64,000 nucleotides of DNA from Bacillus sp. RO2 (GCF_012911845.1 NZ_JAAXCU010000048.1:124001-188000); one strand, 5' to 3'. Shown: positions 35,601 through 43,946, counted from the first letter of the stretch. Notes: a model not told the origin generated them from the letters alone. Numbers and translations: made by a program.

Positions 35601-35718
35601 GGTACTGATTCCTTCTGTCTACATGCTTTTCCATGATCTTGGAGTGGGTATCCGTAAAATTTTCAATCGAAACAAAAATAACGGCAAAGAAGTCACTCCA
35701 GCTAAAAAAGCAGGTTAA
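32665..35718 (+). CDS. RND-superfamily efflux transporter (SwrC/AcrB-like)
   Basis: 1017 aa from ATG 32665 (GGAGAGGAG site; the long upstream extension lacks a start site). Twelve TM helices in two halves. Begins with the typical FILKRKIAVGLLVV first helix; the TM4 proton-relay motif is GLGIGMMVDASIVILESIYR near 390-410, and the second half repeats the pattern with GIVLNNAILLIDRAK. Large extracellular loops at about 40-330 and 550-830. Gram-positive RND pumps such as SwrC export surfactin or other amphiphiles. No membrane-fusion protein or regulator gene is adjacent. Confidence 0.92.
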   Translation: MSMMDFILKRKIAVGLLVVFVFMIGFYSLNKLDQELMPPISFDMTIVQVDAGQMPVLDVEDKVTKPIEQILSGLDGVESHTSATYVGKSSITVMIEEGRGDEVHKNIEAAVAPLSTQIPGVQYINSFQMTTSQEYEFYMDIFNGNMQDISAFAKNVVEPRLEALPEVRDVKFDGLEENEVIIQLKNDELQEAGVDSQQIIQTIQQSNLITSFGELTEEANEPTVRWNTSLTNVEDIKGILIPTMSGVKELNELAEINLQVRQTSSGVWKDGSQDVVMVQIGRVSEVTQIEMAEAVRAEVEKIRQEGLVSEFEFEEVVAQADYVSEAVDGVSNNILIGGLLAIVVLFLFLRNVRATMIIGISIPLSILLTFASMWLLGYSINMLSLIALGLGIGMMVDASIVILESIYRKKEQGLQNREAVLIGVKEVASAVFASMLTTIVVFLPIGLLGGEAGKFMIILSVVVIVTLVSSVIVSFTLIPSLSENFLKLNKRQQNKKESKVILSYGRFISWLTGKKRRRYGVIFLFFVMFIGSLALVTKVPMTIMPDMYNRYSEIMVTLDKGVTPDQKNEIAEAIHAKLVDTPDVKEGFVLDQIEFMFVLINMTPEEEATLEQKDVNEQILSGLLELKEDYPVVDVTSVMSAGASYPVQIELSGENLDGLTSLSSNMVKELNGIDGIIGTTTSLGTLMDEELIVLNEEEMTKDGITPLQILGQLNDLSSSVPIGALQDEEATPILVAPDEVISNKKQLLDLEVNTQDGPKNLSTYVSFEQVKAPGQIDHKDGERVVKVLANIESRDLGSVNRDVQKMVEEFNTPDGYTISVGGSLEQQQEAIQDMLVILAIAIFLVYVVMAVQFNHLLHPIIVMTIIPMTFTGVILGLLLTQRELSIMSGMGVIMLIGIVLNNAILLIDRAKQLRAENYAVGEAMVEAGMNRIRPIFMTTLTTVGGMLPLAISTGAASNYQAPLATVVIAGLLFSTLITLVLIPSVYMLFHDLGVGIRKIFNRNKNNGKEVTPAKKAG

Positions 35719-35721
35719 TGA

Positions 35722-35766
35722 AAAGCAAGCATCCATTGTCTAAGTGATAAGGGGTGCTTGTTTCTT
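35722..35766 (+). terminator. terminator of the RND gene
   Basis: AAGCAAGCATCC / GGGGTGCTTGTTT hairpin with a T-rich tail. Confidence 0.75.
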
Positions 35767-35782
35767 ATTTTATGTTCAAGCA

Positions 35783-36139
35783 CTACATTTCAGTGTTTCT
35801 TTCTTCTTGTTTCCATTTTCGATAAAGAAGAAGGCAGTGGGTAAGACCAGCTAAGATGAATAGGGACAATAAAAAAACGGAAGCAGTGGTGTGGATATCA
35901 AAAATTATTATGATAGCAATCAATGCTACGAAAAACGGCGGGAGTTGCCATAGGTTTCGAATCAGTTTACGTCTATAACTGAGCTTGTAATAGCTTAGGG
36001 CAAATCCTTTATCTACTTTTTTCTTATTTCTGTAAACCCTCTTCAAAATAAAACTCACAATTAATCCAACCACAATACCAATAACTAAATTGATCATCAA
36101 GCTTTCCATTGATAGATTTGCAATTAATTCATTATCCAT
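35783..36139 (-). CDS. membrane protein of unknown function
   Basis: 118 aa with a first TM near 15-33, a basic stretch RVYRNKKKVDKG, then two TM helices at about 65-105. AAGGGGT lies before the ATG. No family recognised. Convergent with the RND gene, divergent from the SGNH hydrolase gene. Confidence 0.7.
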   Translation of the reverse strand: MDNELIANLSMESLMINLVIGIVVGLIVSFILKRVYRNKKKVDKGFALSYYKLSYRRKLIRNLWQLPPFFVALIAIIIIFDIHTTASVFLLSLFILAGLTHCLLLYRKWKQEERNTEM

Positions 36140-36223
36140 TATATAACCCCTTCGCTTTAGTTTTTTCTATTATATGGTAACATATAAACTATTAATAAAT
36201 TTTCAAAGGTGGTCTTTATTCAT

Positions 36224-36811
36224 ATGAAAACACTAGTCTGTTTTGGTGATAGTTTAACTGCAAGGCATGAAGGAAAGGATAACCCTCAACTTACTGAAAA
36301 ACTTACTTTACAACTCCCTCAGTTCAGAGTTGTCAACGCAGGTGTATCTGCTAATACCACGAAGGACGCATTAAGAAGAATGGAAAAGGATGTATTAACT
36401 CATAGCCCCGATTTAGTAACTGTTTTATTCGGCTCGAATGATGCTGCTGTTCATAAAAAGGTGGCACTTAACACTTATGAAGAGAACTTGTTAGAGATCA
36501 CCCGACAAATTGGATCAGATAAAACGATACTCATCACTCCGCCTCCAGTGGATGAAGCATTACAACCAAACAGGAAAAATAACGAACTGGCTAAATATGC
36601 AGATGCAGTTAAACGTGTTTCAAAGGAAACCGGTAGCTATTTGATTGACTTCTACACAGAATTGTACTCTAGACCGAATTATAATGAACTACTAGTTGGC
36701 ATATTAAATGATGGTTTGCATTTTGGTGATGCTGGATATGAGATATTGGCAAATTTGATCACTGAAAAGATAGTTGAACTAGAATCAAGCGAAGAGCAAA
36801 AATTTGATTAG
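36224..36811 (+). CDS. SGNH/GDSL-family esterase or lipase
   Basis: 195 aa from ATG 36224 (the GTG at 36209 lies in the AAAGGTGG site). Block I CFGDSLTARHEG with the nucleophile Ser near residue 10, block II NAGVSANTT (Gly), block III VLFGSNDA (Asn) and block V DGLHFGDAGYE (Asp/His). No signal peptide. The family removes acyl or acetyl groups from lipids or sugars. It overlaps the HAD gene by 8 bp. Confidence 0.9.
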   Translation: MKTLVCFGDSLTARHEGKDNPQLTEKLTLQLPQFRVVNAGVSANTTKDALRRMEKDVLTHSPDLVTVLFGSNDAAVHKKVALNTYEENLLEITRQIGSDKTILITPPPVDEALQPNRKNNELAKYADAVKRVSKETGSYLIDFYTELYSRPNYNELLVGILNDGLHFGDAGYEILANLITEKIVELESSEEQKFD

Positions 36812-37493
36812 GGCAGTTATATTTGATCTTGATGGTACACTTTTGAATAGGGATGTTTCCTTAGAGAAGTTCGTTGATGATCAGTATGAAAGGTGTAAGG
36901 AAGCTTTTAGGCATATTCAAAAAAATGCCTATATTGATAGATTTATCGAGTTGGATGCTCGCGGGTATGTTTGGAAGGATAAAGTCTATCAGCAGCTTAT
37001 TGCTGAATTTCTAATAGAGGGACTGACTTGGAAAGAACTTTTGGATGATTATATCCATTACTTTCCATTGCACTGTACCCCTTTTGATAATGTAGAAAAC
37101 ACACTTAAGCGACTTTCTGAAGACAACCTTTCATTAGGAATGATAACGAACGGTTTTGAAGTTTTCCAAATGAATAATTTAAAAGCACTGGGGATCGAAC
37201 CATTTTTCCAATCCATTCTTGTCTCAGAGCGGGAAGGAATAAAGAAACCTAATCCGGAAATTTTCCGCAGATCAGCTGAATTTCTACAAGTATCAATAGA
37301 CGAATGTCTTTTTGTTGGGGATCATCCCAAGAATGATGTGACTGCTGCTAAAGCTGTCGGTATGACCACAGTTTGGAAGAGAGACTTATATTGGAATGAA
37401 GTGGATGCAGACTTTATTATAGAGGATCTCGGTTGTTTGCCTGCTATTGTCAAATCTATTAATGAGAAGGAAGGAAGAGAGTATGGTTTTTAA
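36804..37493 (+). CDS. HAD-superfamily hydrolase
   Basis: 229 aa from TTG 36804. Motif I DLDGTLLNRD (nucleophile Asp9), motif II ITNGFE, motif III KKPNPEIF, motif IV VGDHPKNDVTAAKAVG. A helical cap lies between I and II. Similar to small phosphatases of the phosphoglycolate/5'-nucleotidase group; substrate not predictable. Overlaps both neighbours (8 and 11 bp), so one operon with the SGNH and DUF2785 genes. Confidence 0.9.
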   Translation: MIRAVIFDLDGTLLNRDVSLEKFVDDQYERCKEAFRHIQKNAYIDRFIELDARGYVWKDKVYQQLIAEFLIEGLTWKELLDDYIHYFPLHCTPFDNVENTLKRLSEDNLSLGMITNGFEVFQMNNLKALGIEPFFQSILVSEREGIKKPNPEIFRRSAEFLQVSIDECLFVGDHPKNDVTAAKAVGMTTVWKRDLYWNEVDADFIIEDLGCLPAIVKSINEKEGREYGF

Positions 37494-38334
37494 AGAAGAA
37501 ACCCTAAAGCATGAGCTTTTAACAATCGAAGAAAAAAAGATATTAGAAGACGAAACTTTTCGGGATACCCTGATAGATTCCATGATGAAGCATATCGGTT
37601 CAACAGACCCCATCCTTCGTGATAATCTGATTTACTCTAACTTTGCAAAATTTATTAACAGTGGATTCATCCCGCAAAGTAAGGTTCATAATATGTTAGA
37701 AATATGTTTGGATGAGAGGCACCTGTTCTATAAAATTGGAGAAGAAAGGACGGACTCTGTTTTCACTAGATCCTTCTCTTCTTTGGTTGTTGCATTAATT
37801 TTAGCGAACGACGATGGGAGATATATCGATTCTATTAGATTGCTAGAAATAAAGACAGTAATATTAGAATATCTAGATAAAGAGATGGATACCCGCGGAT
37901 TCGTTAAGAATAAGGGGTGGGCGCACAGTATTGCTCATGGAGCTGATATGTTGTCAGCCCTGGTAAGTCACGCTCATTTTGAAATCAATCTACTTACTGA
38001 TGTACTTAAAGCTATAAAAACTTGCCTTCTAAAAGAAGTAGTGTACCAAGATGAGGAAGATGAGAGGCTTATTTTTGCTATAGTAGCCCTGTTAGAACAA
38101 GGGATGGAGACACAGGTGCTTATAAGCTGGATAAAAGACCTCTCATATATTTTGAAAAAAGAATACATAAATCATGGTCAAACAAAGCCCTTTTACCAAA
38201 ATAAAATGAATGTGACTATTTTTTTGAAATCCCTTTACTTTAGAATGAAGCTTTTGAATCCTGATTTGGAACTACTAGACTGTATAGAACATGAAATTTA
38301 TTACTGGTTCAAAGAATCTTATAGTCAAGGGTAG
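37483..38334 (+). CDS. DUF2785 domain protein
   Basis: 283 aa from ATG 37483 (AAGGAAGGAAG upstream; the longer frame has no site). All-helical. Contains GWAHSIAHGADML near 140-155 and further family-like helices to the end. DUF2785 proteins are common in Bacilli, often near HAD or GNAT genes; function unknown. The acetyltransferase gene begins 8 bp after it. Confidence 0.85.
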   Translation: MVFKEETLKHELLTIEEKKILEDETFRDTLIDSMMKHIGSTDPILRDNLIYSNFAKFINSGFIPQSKVHNMLEICLDERHLFYKIGEERTDSVFTRSFSSLVVALILANDDGRYIDSIRLLEIKTVILEYLDKEMDTRGFVKNKGWAHSIAHGADMLSALVSHAHFEINLLTDVLKAIKTCLLKEVVYQDEEDERLIFAIVALLEQGMETQVLISWIKDLSYILKKEYINHGQTKPFYQNKMNVTIFLKSLYFRMKLLNPDLELLDCIEHEIYYWFKESYSQG

Positions 38335-38342
38335 ATGCTGTT

Positions 38343-38879
38343 ATGAACTTTCATAATGAAAAATTACTTATAAGGAAGCTACAACAAGGCAGGGACGAAG
38401 AATATTTACTTAAATGGTTGACCGATCCCAAAGTGTTGGAGTTCTATGAGGGGCGAGATGCTATATTCAACATGGAAGATATCCTAAGGAAATTCTTCAA
38501 TAGAGATGATGAAGTATTTAGGTGTATGGTCGTCTATGATGGAAAAAACATTGGTTATATTCAATTTTACCCTATAAATAAGGCTACTAGCACCCTTGCA
38601 GAATACTTTGAGATGGAAAGGGTTTATGGCTTAGATCAGTTTATTGGGAATTCCGACTACTGGAACAAAGGGATAGGAACCCTGCTCATTACATCCACAG
38701 TAAATTTCCTATTAACTAAAATAAGGGGCAACCGGATAGTGATGGACCCAATGATATCCAATGGAAGAGCAATAAAATGTTATGAAAAATGTGGCTTTAA
38801 AAAGATAAGAGAATTACGTGAGCATATTTTACATGAAGGGGAATACAGAGATTGTTGGTTGATGGAACTTACTAATTAA
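38343..38879 (+). CDS. GNAT acetyltransferase resembling AAC(6') aminoglycoside acetyltransferases
   Basis: 178 aa. Residues LLKWLTDPKVLEFYEGRD (near 22-39), YGLDQFIGNSDYWNKGIGT (near 94-112), VMDPMISNGRAIKCYEKCGF and the ending HEGEYRDCWLMEL follow the pattern of the AAC(6')-Ie half of the bifunctional staphylococcal/enterococcal enzyme. GNAT acetyl-CoA motif A is the NKGIGTLLI segment. Similarity suggests aminoglycoside or related amine acetylation, but chromosomal homologs in soil bacilli often have other substrates. No mobile element is adjacent; it ends the SGNH-HAD-DUF2785 operon. Confidence 0.85.
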   Translation: MNFHNEKLLIRKLQQGRDEEYLLKWLTDPKVLEFYEGRDAIFNMEDILRKFFNRDDEVFRCMVVYDGKNIGYIQFYPINKATSTLAEYFEMERVYGLDQFIGNSDYWNKGIGTLLITSTVNFLLTKIRGNRIVMDPMISNGRAIKCYEKCGFKKIRELREHILHEGEYRDCWLMELTN

Positions 38880-38967
38880 TTTTATTTCATATCTTTTGAA
38901 ACCTTATCCTTATTTCAATCGTATTATCAATGTCTATTAAATTTTCATGATGAATGGAGGAGTATGG

Positions 38968-39738
38968 ATGTCTTTTTTTAACAAAGCATTAGCTAGTGTG
39001 GGAATTGGAGCTGCAAAGGTAGATACAAAACTCGCTGAATCAAGTTTTGTATGTGGTGAGGAAATCAAAGGGATTGTTGAAATCACTGGTGGTTCTATAG
39101 AGCAGAAGATTGATGAAATCTACTTAACTTTATTAACAAATTATATAAAAGAATCGAATGATACGAAGGTTAATAAACAAGCGGTTTTAGAAAAAACGAA
39201 AATTGTGGATTCGTTTGTAATTGGTGTTAATGAAAAGAAAGAAATTCCGTTTACATTGACATTGCCATATGAAACACCTGTAAGTATGGGCAACACAAAA
39301 GTTTGGTTACAAACAGGATTGGATATAAAAAATGCAGTAGATCCTTCAGATAATGATGTGGTTCATGTTCAACCTTCTCCCCTTGTCTCAACAATCATGA
39401 GTGCCGCTGAGCAATTAGGTTTTCGTTTAAGAAAAGTAGAATGTGAAGCTGCTCCTTATAGATGGAAAACTCATTATCCGTTCATTCAAGAGTTTGAATT
39501 TGTTCCAACGTCCGGTCCGTTTAGAGGTAAACTGGATGAAATTGAAATGATCTTTTCAAATAATACTGGAAATTCAGTAGAATTGGTTCTGCAAGTAGAT
39601 CGTAAAGTTAGAGGTCTTGGCAGTTTTCTATCGGAAGCACTGGAAATGGATGAGACGTTTGTAAAGCTGCGTGTAACAACCCAGGACCTTCCGCGCTTTA
39701 AAGAGCAATTAGAAAGTACCATTCGTCGTTATTGCTAA
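38968..39738 (+). CDS. spo0M: sporulation-control protein Spo0M
   Basis: 256 aa from ATG 38968 with GGAGGAG upstream. Begins MSFFNKALASVGIGAAKVDT, as in Spo0M, followed by an arrestin-like beta-sandwich (about 15-230; SFVCGEEIKGIVEITGGS, FTLTLPYETP). In B. subtilis Spo0M influences Spo0A-stage sporulation and cell shape and is under sigma-H/sigma-W control. Single gene with its own terminator. Confidence 0.93.
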   Translation: MSFFNKALASVGIGAAKVDTKLAESSFVCGEEIKGIVEITGGSIEQKIDEIYLTLLTNYIKESNDTKVNKQAVLEKTKIVDSFVIGVNEKKEIPFTLTLPYETPVSMGNTKVWLQTGLDIKNAVDPSDNDVVHVQPSPLVSTIMSAAEQLGFRLRKVECEAAPYRWKTHYPFIQEFEFVPTSGPFRGKLDEIEMIFSNNTGNSVELVLQVDRKVRGLGSFLSEALEMDETFVKLRVTTQDLPRFKEQLESTIRRYC

Positions 39739-39752
39739 GAATATGTTTTAAC

Positions 39753-39781
39753 GAGGACACCTGTTACGGTGTTCTTTTTTA
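39753..39781 (+). terminator. terminator of spo0M
   Basis: AGGACACC / GGTGTTCT hairpin with T6. Confidence 0.88.
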
Positions 39782-39856
39782 TGTAAAAGTTGTTATTTCA
39801 AATAATTTAAATTAAACTAAAAATTCATTCTATTAATTTTAGAGGAGTGCGTTGTC

Positions 39857-40438
39857 ATGACAAAACTTGGACTCATCCGTCACGGAAGTACTGCTTGGAA
39901 TAAAGAACGAAGAGCACAAGGAAGTGCTAATATTCCACTTGACCAAGATGGAATTAGAGATGCAGAAAGTTTAGCAGAAAGAATAAAAAATGAAGAGTGG
40001 GATGTAATTTACTCTAGTGATCTAGTAAGAGCCATGCAAACTGCTGAAATTGTGGCAAGGAACCTGAATGTTAATGAGGTGTTTTTAGACTCTAGACTTC
40101 AAGAAGTAAACGGAGGTCAAATTGAAGGTACAACAGAACCAGAACGAATAGAAAAATGGGGAGAAAATTGGCGAGAACTCGACTTGGGAATAGAACCTAG
40201 GGAAATGGTAATAAAACGCGCCCTTTCATTTATTGAAGAGGTAACAGAAAAATATAAAGGCCAGAATGTACTAGTGGTCAGTCACGGTTCCTATATTAGA
40301 CATATTTTAAGAGAATTGGTGAAAGACCTTAAGATGGATGATCATCTTGAAAATACCTCTGTTTCCACTGTAAAAATTCGTGAGGGACTGTGGGAGTGCG
40401 AATTATATAATTGTACGAAGCATTTAGGAGGGAAGTAG
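39857..40438 (+). CDS. histidine phosphatase family protein (PhoE/cofactor-independent phosphoglycerate mutase-like)
   Basis: 193 aa. RHG motif LIRHGSTAWN near residues 5-14 (phosphorylated His), the second-Arg segment SSDLVRAMQTAE and the catalytic HG of VVSHGSYIR near 145. Typical broad-specificity phosphatase of the branch. Starts after GAGGAGTGC and ends 3 bp before the next gene, with which it forms an operon. Confidence 0.9.
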   Translation: MTKLGLIRHGSTAWNKERRAQGSANIPLDQDGIRDAESLAERIKNEEWDVIYSSDLVRAMQTAEIVARNLNVNEVFLDSRLQEVNGGQIEGTTEPERIEKWGENWRELDLGIEPREMVIKRALSFIEEVTEKYKGQNVLVVSHGSYIRHILRELVKDLKMDDHLENTSVSTVKIREGLWECELYNCTKHLGGK

Positions 40439-40441
40439 AAG

Positions 40442-41062
40442 ATGGGTTCTCGATTAATGCATACCATTATTGCTCATGAAATTGCTTCCCGTATTAAAGT
40501 AGTTGATATTTCTTCCTTTATATTAGGAGCCGTTGCACCAGACGCTGTTGCTCCTAAGGATCTGTCTCATTTCTACAAAGGAAATCCAAATGACCACAGT
40601 AGGTCCATTGATTATGAAGCTTTCCTACAAAAATACAGTAATTACAAGGATCATCCTTATATTCTAGGCTATTATACACATTTAATAGCAGATGATATTT
40701 GGCTTAAAGGATTCTTTTTACCATGGTTAAAAAACAGGTTGGAAAATGATTCTACTATATTAGAAAGATACCATCATGACTTTAAGCTCCTAAATTCTAA
40801 ATTGATGTTTCATTATCAGATTGAACCTGATTTATTAAAGGGAATTCTAGGTGCAGCGGATCCAATGGAGTTAGAGGAAGTATCCCTTACTCAAGTATCA
40901 TCTTTTATCCCTTATGTTGAACATGATATGATGCTCACACAAACTGAAGAGCCGTTACAAGTTTTCACGATGGAAATGATCATTGGCTATATCGAGACTT
41001 CCATTGACATGGGTGTACAGTTCATAAACAAAGTATCTGATTGGAAAGTCTTGCTAAAATAG
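40442..41062 (+). CDS. zinc-dependent phospholipase C-like protein
   Basis: 206 aa. Contains HTIIAHEIASR near the start, LGAVAPDAVAPKDLSHF, DHSR and YYTHLIADDIW, a His/Asp-rich layout matching the Zn_dep_PLPC type family in Bacilli. No signal peptide, so cytosolic and possibly not a true phospholipase. Follows the phosphatase gene by 3 bp with GGGAGG in its end. Confidence 0.75.
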   Translation: MGSRLMHTIIAHEIASRIKVVDISSFILGAVAPDAVAPKDLSHFYKGNPNDHSRSIDYEAFLQKYSNYKDHPYILGYYTHLIADDIWLKGFFLPWLKNRLENDSTILERYHHDFKLLNSKLMFHYQIEPDLLKGILGAADPMELEEVSLTQVSSFIPYVEHDMMLTQTEEPLQVFTMEMIIGYIETSIDMGVQFINKVSDWKVLLK

Positions 41063-41118
41063 TGCTTTCTTTTGTATAATGAGAATGTATGTTCGTATAC
41101 CGTAAAAGGAGGCATTTT

Positions 41119-41700
41119 TTGTTATACAATGAAAAAGAAGTAATGAAATTGATTGAATCAGACGAATGGATGATGGATATTTTGAGAGCGGCAAAATCCC
41201 TTAACCTACCTGATTGGTGGGTATGTGCTGGATTTGTCAGAACAAAAGTTTGGGACGCATTACACGGATATAATAGTAGAACTTCTTTGCCTGATATCGA
41301 TGTTATCTTTTTTGATAAAAATGATATAACAGAGGGAAAGGAAAAATTTCTTGAACAAAGATTGCTAGAACTCTACCCAGGTGCACCCTGGTCGGTGAAA
41401 AACCAAGCAAGAATGCATGTCATTAATAATTTACCTCCATATGCTAATTCAACGGAAGCAATGTCTAATTTTCCAGAAACGGCGACAGCAATAGGCATAA
41501 AATTAAACCAAGAGAATGAGCTGGAATTAGCTGCTCCTTGCGGTATTCAAGATCTGTTAAATTTAAAGGTTAAGCCCACTGCTCTCTTTAAAAAAACTGC
41601 AGAGCATGCCAGCATTTATGAAAACCGTATAAAACAGAAAAATTGGCAGGCATTATGGCCAAATATCACTATTTCACAAGTGGAAGGTGTTAGTTCATGA
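41119..41700 (+). CDS. nucleotidyltransferase family protein (NTP_transf_6)
   Basis: 193 aa from TTG 41119, six bases after AAAGGAGG; the ATG at 41089 has no site. Family segments: PDWWVCAGFVRTKVWDALHG, LPDIDVIFFD (paired Asp typical of the nucleotidyltransferase fold) and WSVKNQARMH. Function of this family is unknown. The last codon overlaps the VOC gene by 4 bp (ATGA). Confidence 0.88.
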   Translation: MLYNEKEVMKLIESDEWMMDILRAAKSLNLPDWWVCAGFVRTKVWDALHGYNSRTSLPDIDVIFFDKNDITEGKEKFLEQRLLELYPGAPWSVKNQARMHVINNLPPYANSTEAMSNFPETATAIGIKLNQENELELAAPCGIQDLLNLKVKPTALFKKTAEHASIYENRIKQKNWQALWPNITISQVEGVSS

Positions 41701-42095
41701 CAGGAATGCTACATCATATAGAATTGTACGTGTCGGACTTGAAGAAAACTAAAGAATTCTGGGGGTGGCTTCTCGATGAATTGGGGTATAGGTCCTATCA
41801 AGAGTGGGAAAGTGGCCAGAGTTGGAAAATAGAAAATACCTATATAGTATTTGTACAAGCGGAAGAAAGATTTTTGGATGTTCCTTATCATCGTTGCAGA
41901 GTAGGCCTTAATCATCTTGCTTTTCATGCAGCATCACGAGATCAGGTTGACGACTTAACAAAAAAACTGAAGGCTCGTGGAGTAAATATGTTATATACTG
42001 ACAAACATCCATATGCCGGCGGGGAAAACTACTATGCGGCATTTTTTGAAGATCCTGACCGGATTAAAGTAGAGCTTGTGGCTCCTTCTGAATAA
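41697..42095 (+). CDS. VOC (glyoxalase/bleomycin-resistance-like) protein
   Basis: 132 aa. HHIELYVSDLKKTKEFW at the start gives the first metal-ligand His; NHLAFHAASRDQVDDL and the closing FFEDPDRIKVELVAP with a Glu complete a VOC domain. The family includes glyoxalases, fosfomycin and bleomycin resistance proteins and dioxygenases; no specific assignment. Coupled to the nucleotidyltransferase gene by ATGA. Confidence 0.9.
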   Translation: MTGMLHHIELYVSDLKKTKEFWGWLLDELGYRSYQEWESGQSWKIENTYIVFVQAEERFLDVPYHRCRVGLNHLAFHAASRDQVDDLTKKLKARGVNMLYTDKHPYAGGENYYAAFFEDPDRIKVELVAPSE

Positions 42096-42119
42096 TGTCT
42101 TTCAAAGGATGAAAATAAA

Positions 42120-42587
42120 ATGACTAAGATCAGCATGTACACGATGTGTCTAGTAGTGGACGGAGATAAAGTTCTATTAGTTAATCGACCATCCCATAAA
42201 GGGTTTCCAGGCTATATAGGACCAGGCGGGAAAGTAGAATTTCCCGAAAGTCTAACAGAAGGTGCAATAAGAGAAGTTCTTGAAGAAACTGGTTTGGAAG
42301 TTAGTAACTTAATTTATAAAGGTTTAGATGAATATGTAAATGAGTTGGAAAATGAGAGATATATGGTGTTTAACTATGTGACATATACGTTCCGTGGACA
42401 ACTCTTACCTTTTCCACCTGAAGGGGAATTAAAATGGGTAGCAATATCGGAGGCCTTAGAGCTCCCTATGCAAGACTGGTTCAAGAAAAGGTTTCCGCTA
42501 TTTTTTGAAGAGGGAACTTTTGAGAAGCATGTAGTATGGGATGATGGGGTCAAAAAAGCTGTAAAAGAAGTGGTAACAAAGCATTAA
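42120..42587 (+). CDS. Nudix hydrolase (MutT-like)
   Basis: 155 aa. The Nudix box GGKVEFPESLTEGAIREV + LEETGL lies at about 38-60 with the REVxEE glutamates. The start YTMCLVVDGDKVLLVNRP and the GYIGPGGK loop are of the 8-oxo-dGTPase MutT/YtkD kind. It may clean oxidised nucleotides. Its start is 25 bp after the VOC gene. Confidence 0.92.
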   Translation: MTKISMYTMCLVVDGDKVLLVNRPSHKGFPGYIGPGGKVEFPESLTEGAIREVLEETGLEVSNLIYKGLDEYVNELENERYMVFNYVTYTFRGQLLPFPPEGELKWVAISEALELPMQDWFKKRFPLFFEEGTFEKHVVWDDGVKKAVKEVVTKH

Positions 42588-42594
42588 TGACAAA

Positions 42595-42623
42595 TAAAAA
42601 AACATCCGAGAAAACTCGAATGC
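42595..42623 (-). terminator. terminator of plsY
   Basis: On the minus strand GCATTCGAG / CTCGGATGT hairpin with loop TTTT, followed by T7. Confidence 0.9.
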
Positions 42624-42624
42624 T

Positions 42625-43230
42625 CTACGATACCCTCTTCTTTTTTAAACTTAACCAAGTGATCTTTGGCTCCGTTTTCTGGATGATTCGGCCGATATTT
42701 GCCCGATGTTTAAAAATCACAAATGCCGTAAGTAGTGACACCGCAATAATAAGCGGAAGATCTCCAAATGCAATGCTATAAATGGTGGTGACTACTCCAG
42801 TAAGCATAGATGATAGAGATACATACTTCGTCAAAAATAAGAAAAGAAAAAAGCAGAATAACATTAAGCCGAACAGAAGCGGACTGGCGAACAATAGTAC
42901 TCCACCTGAAGTTGCTACTGCTTTACCGCCTTTGAATTTTGCAAAAATCGGATAAACATGTCCAACAACGGCACAAGCACCTGCAAGAAGCGGATGAATG
43001 TCAGCTCCAAGTAAGATAGGCAACGAGGCAGCGAGTGTCCCTTTTAAGATGTCGCATATAGTTACTATCATTCCTGCCTTTACACCTAATGTACGAAATG
43101 TGTTTGTACCGCCTAAGTTCCCGCTTCCGTGTTCTCGGATGTCGATTCCATAGCCTACTTTTCCCACAACAAGTGCGAAAGGTATGGAACCGATGAGGTA
43201 TGCAAGTATAATAATTAGTAGTTCAGTCAT
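42625..43230 (-). CDS. plsY: acyl-phosphate glycerol-3-phosphate acyltransferase
   Basis: 201 aa integral membrane enzyme that transfers acyl groups from acyl-phosphate to glycerol-3-phosphate, the first step of phospholipid synthesis in most Gram-positives. Conserved motifs: [19 protein letters not shown] near 32-50, [18 protein letters not shown] near 90-107 and KHRANIGRI near the C-terminus. Five or more TM helices. AGGGGTTT upstream of the ATG. Divergent from yneT, as in B. subtilis. Confidence 0.96.
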   Translation of the reverse strand: MTELLIIILAYLIGSIPFALVVGKVGYGIDIREHGSGNLGGTNTFRTLGVKAGMIVTICDILKGTLAASLPILLGADIHPLLAGACAVVGHVYPIFAKFKGGKAVATSGGVLLFASPLLFGLMLFCFFLFLFLTKYVSLSSMLTGVVTTIYSIAFGDLPLIIAVSLLTAFVIFKHRANIGRIIQKTEPKITWLSLKKKRVS

Positions 43231-43435
43231 TCATTAAACCCCTTTATGTAATAATCCCTATCTTTAATATATGTTAAATTTAACAGGATGCAAAGGGTTT
43301 ATTACAATTATAGCGAATTTTTTATGAGTAAGTACTAATATCAGGTTATTATTAGTTGTTAAAACTATTCTAAACGGGTATAACAGTAAGAATTAATGTT
43401 ATTTAACTTAAAAAATGGTAAAGGGGACAAAAAAT

Positions 43436-43843
43436 ATGAATATTCCTAGCAGAGAAGAAATTGGAAAGATATTAAAAAAGAGCAAGCGAATTGCTGTTGT
43501 TGGATTGTCTGATAATCCTGCGCGTACATCTTATATGGTTTCTAAAGCGATGCAAGATGCAGGATATGAGATTATTCCTGTTAATCCTACTGTAGACGAA
43601 GTCCTTGGGGTGAAGGCTGTTTCTACTTTAAAAGAAGTGGAAGGGCATATTGATATCGTTAATGTTTTCCGTCGTTCTGAGCATTTATATGGAGTTGCTG
43701 AGGAATTTTTACAAGTAGATGCAGACGTTTATTGGGCACAACTCGGGCTTGCTGATGAAAAAACCTATGAACTGTTGAAAGAAAAGGGCTATACTGTTAT
43801 TATGGATCGTTGCATTAAAGTGGAACACGCTTTAACCAAATAG
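43436..43843 (+). CDS. yneT: CoA-binding domain protein YneT
   Basis: 135 aa from ATG 43436 (AAAGGGGAC upstream; the GTG-started longer frame is less likely). Rossmann-like CoA-binding domain: RIAVVGLSDNPARTSYMV, YEIIPVNPT, VNVFRR and GYTVIMDRCIKVEH with the conserved Cys. Function in Bacillus unknown. Position between plsY and parE conserved. Confidence 0.93.
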   Translation: MNIPSREEIGKILKKSKRIAVVGLSDNPARTSYMVSKAMQDAGYEIIPVNPTVDEVLGVKAVSTLKEVEGHIDIVNVFRRSEHLYGVAEEFLQVDADVYWAQLGLADEKTYELLKEKGYTVIMDRCIKVEHALTK

Positions 43844-43852
43844 GTCAAATTC

Positions 43853-43887
43853 GTCCTTGTTTTTGTAGAAAAAACAAGGATTTTTAT
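43853..43887 (+). terminator. terminator of yneT
   Basis: TCCTTGTTTTT / AAAAAACAAGGA hairpin followed by T5. Confidence 0.85.
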
Positions 43888-43917
43888 TCATTTTATGACA
43901 ATTTACGCCAGATGATA

Positions 43918-43946
43918 TTGGCTAAAGTCTAAGAACCCTATACAAT
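43918..43946 (+). promoter_or_regulatory. promoter of parE-parC
   Basis: TTGGCT at 43918-43923 and TACAAT at 43941-43946, spacer 17 bp, about 130 bp before the parE start. Confidence 0.5.

Noticed and set aside
38343-38879. Acquired resistance cassette
   Set aside because: The gene is in an operon of ordinary chromosomal genes, with matching base composition and no mobile elements.
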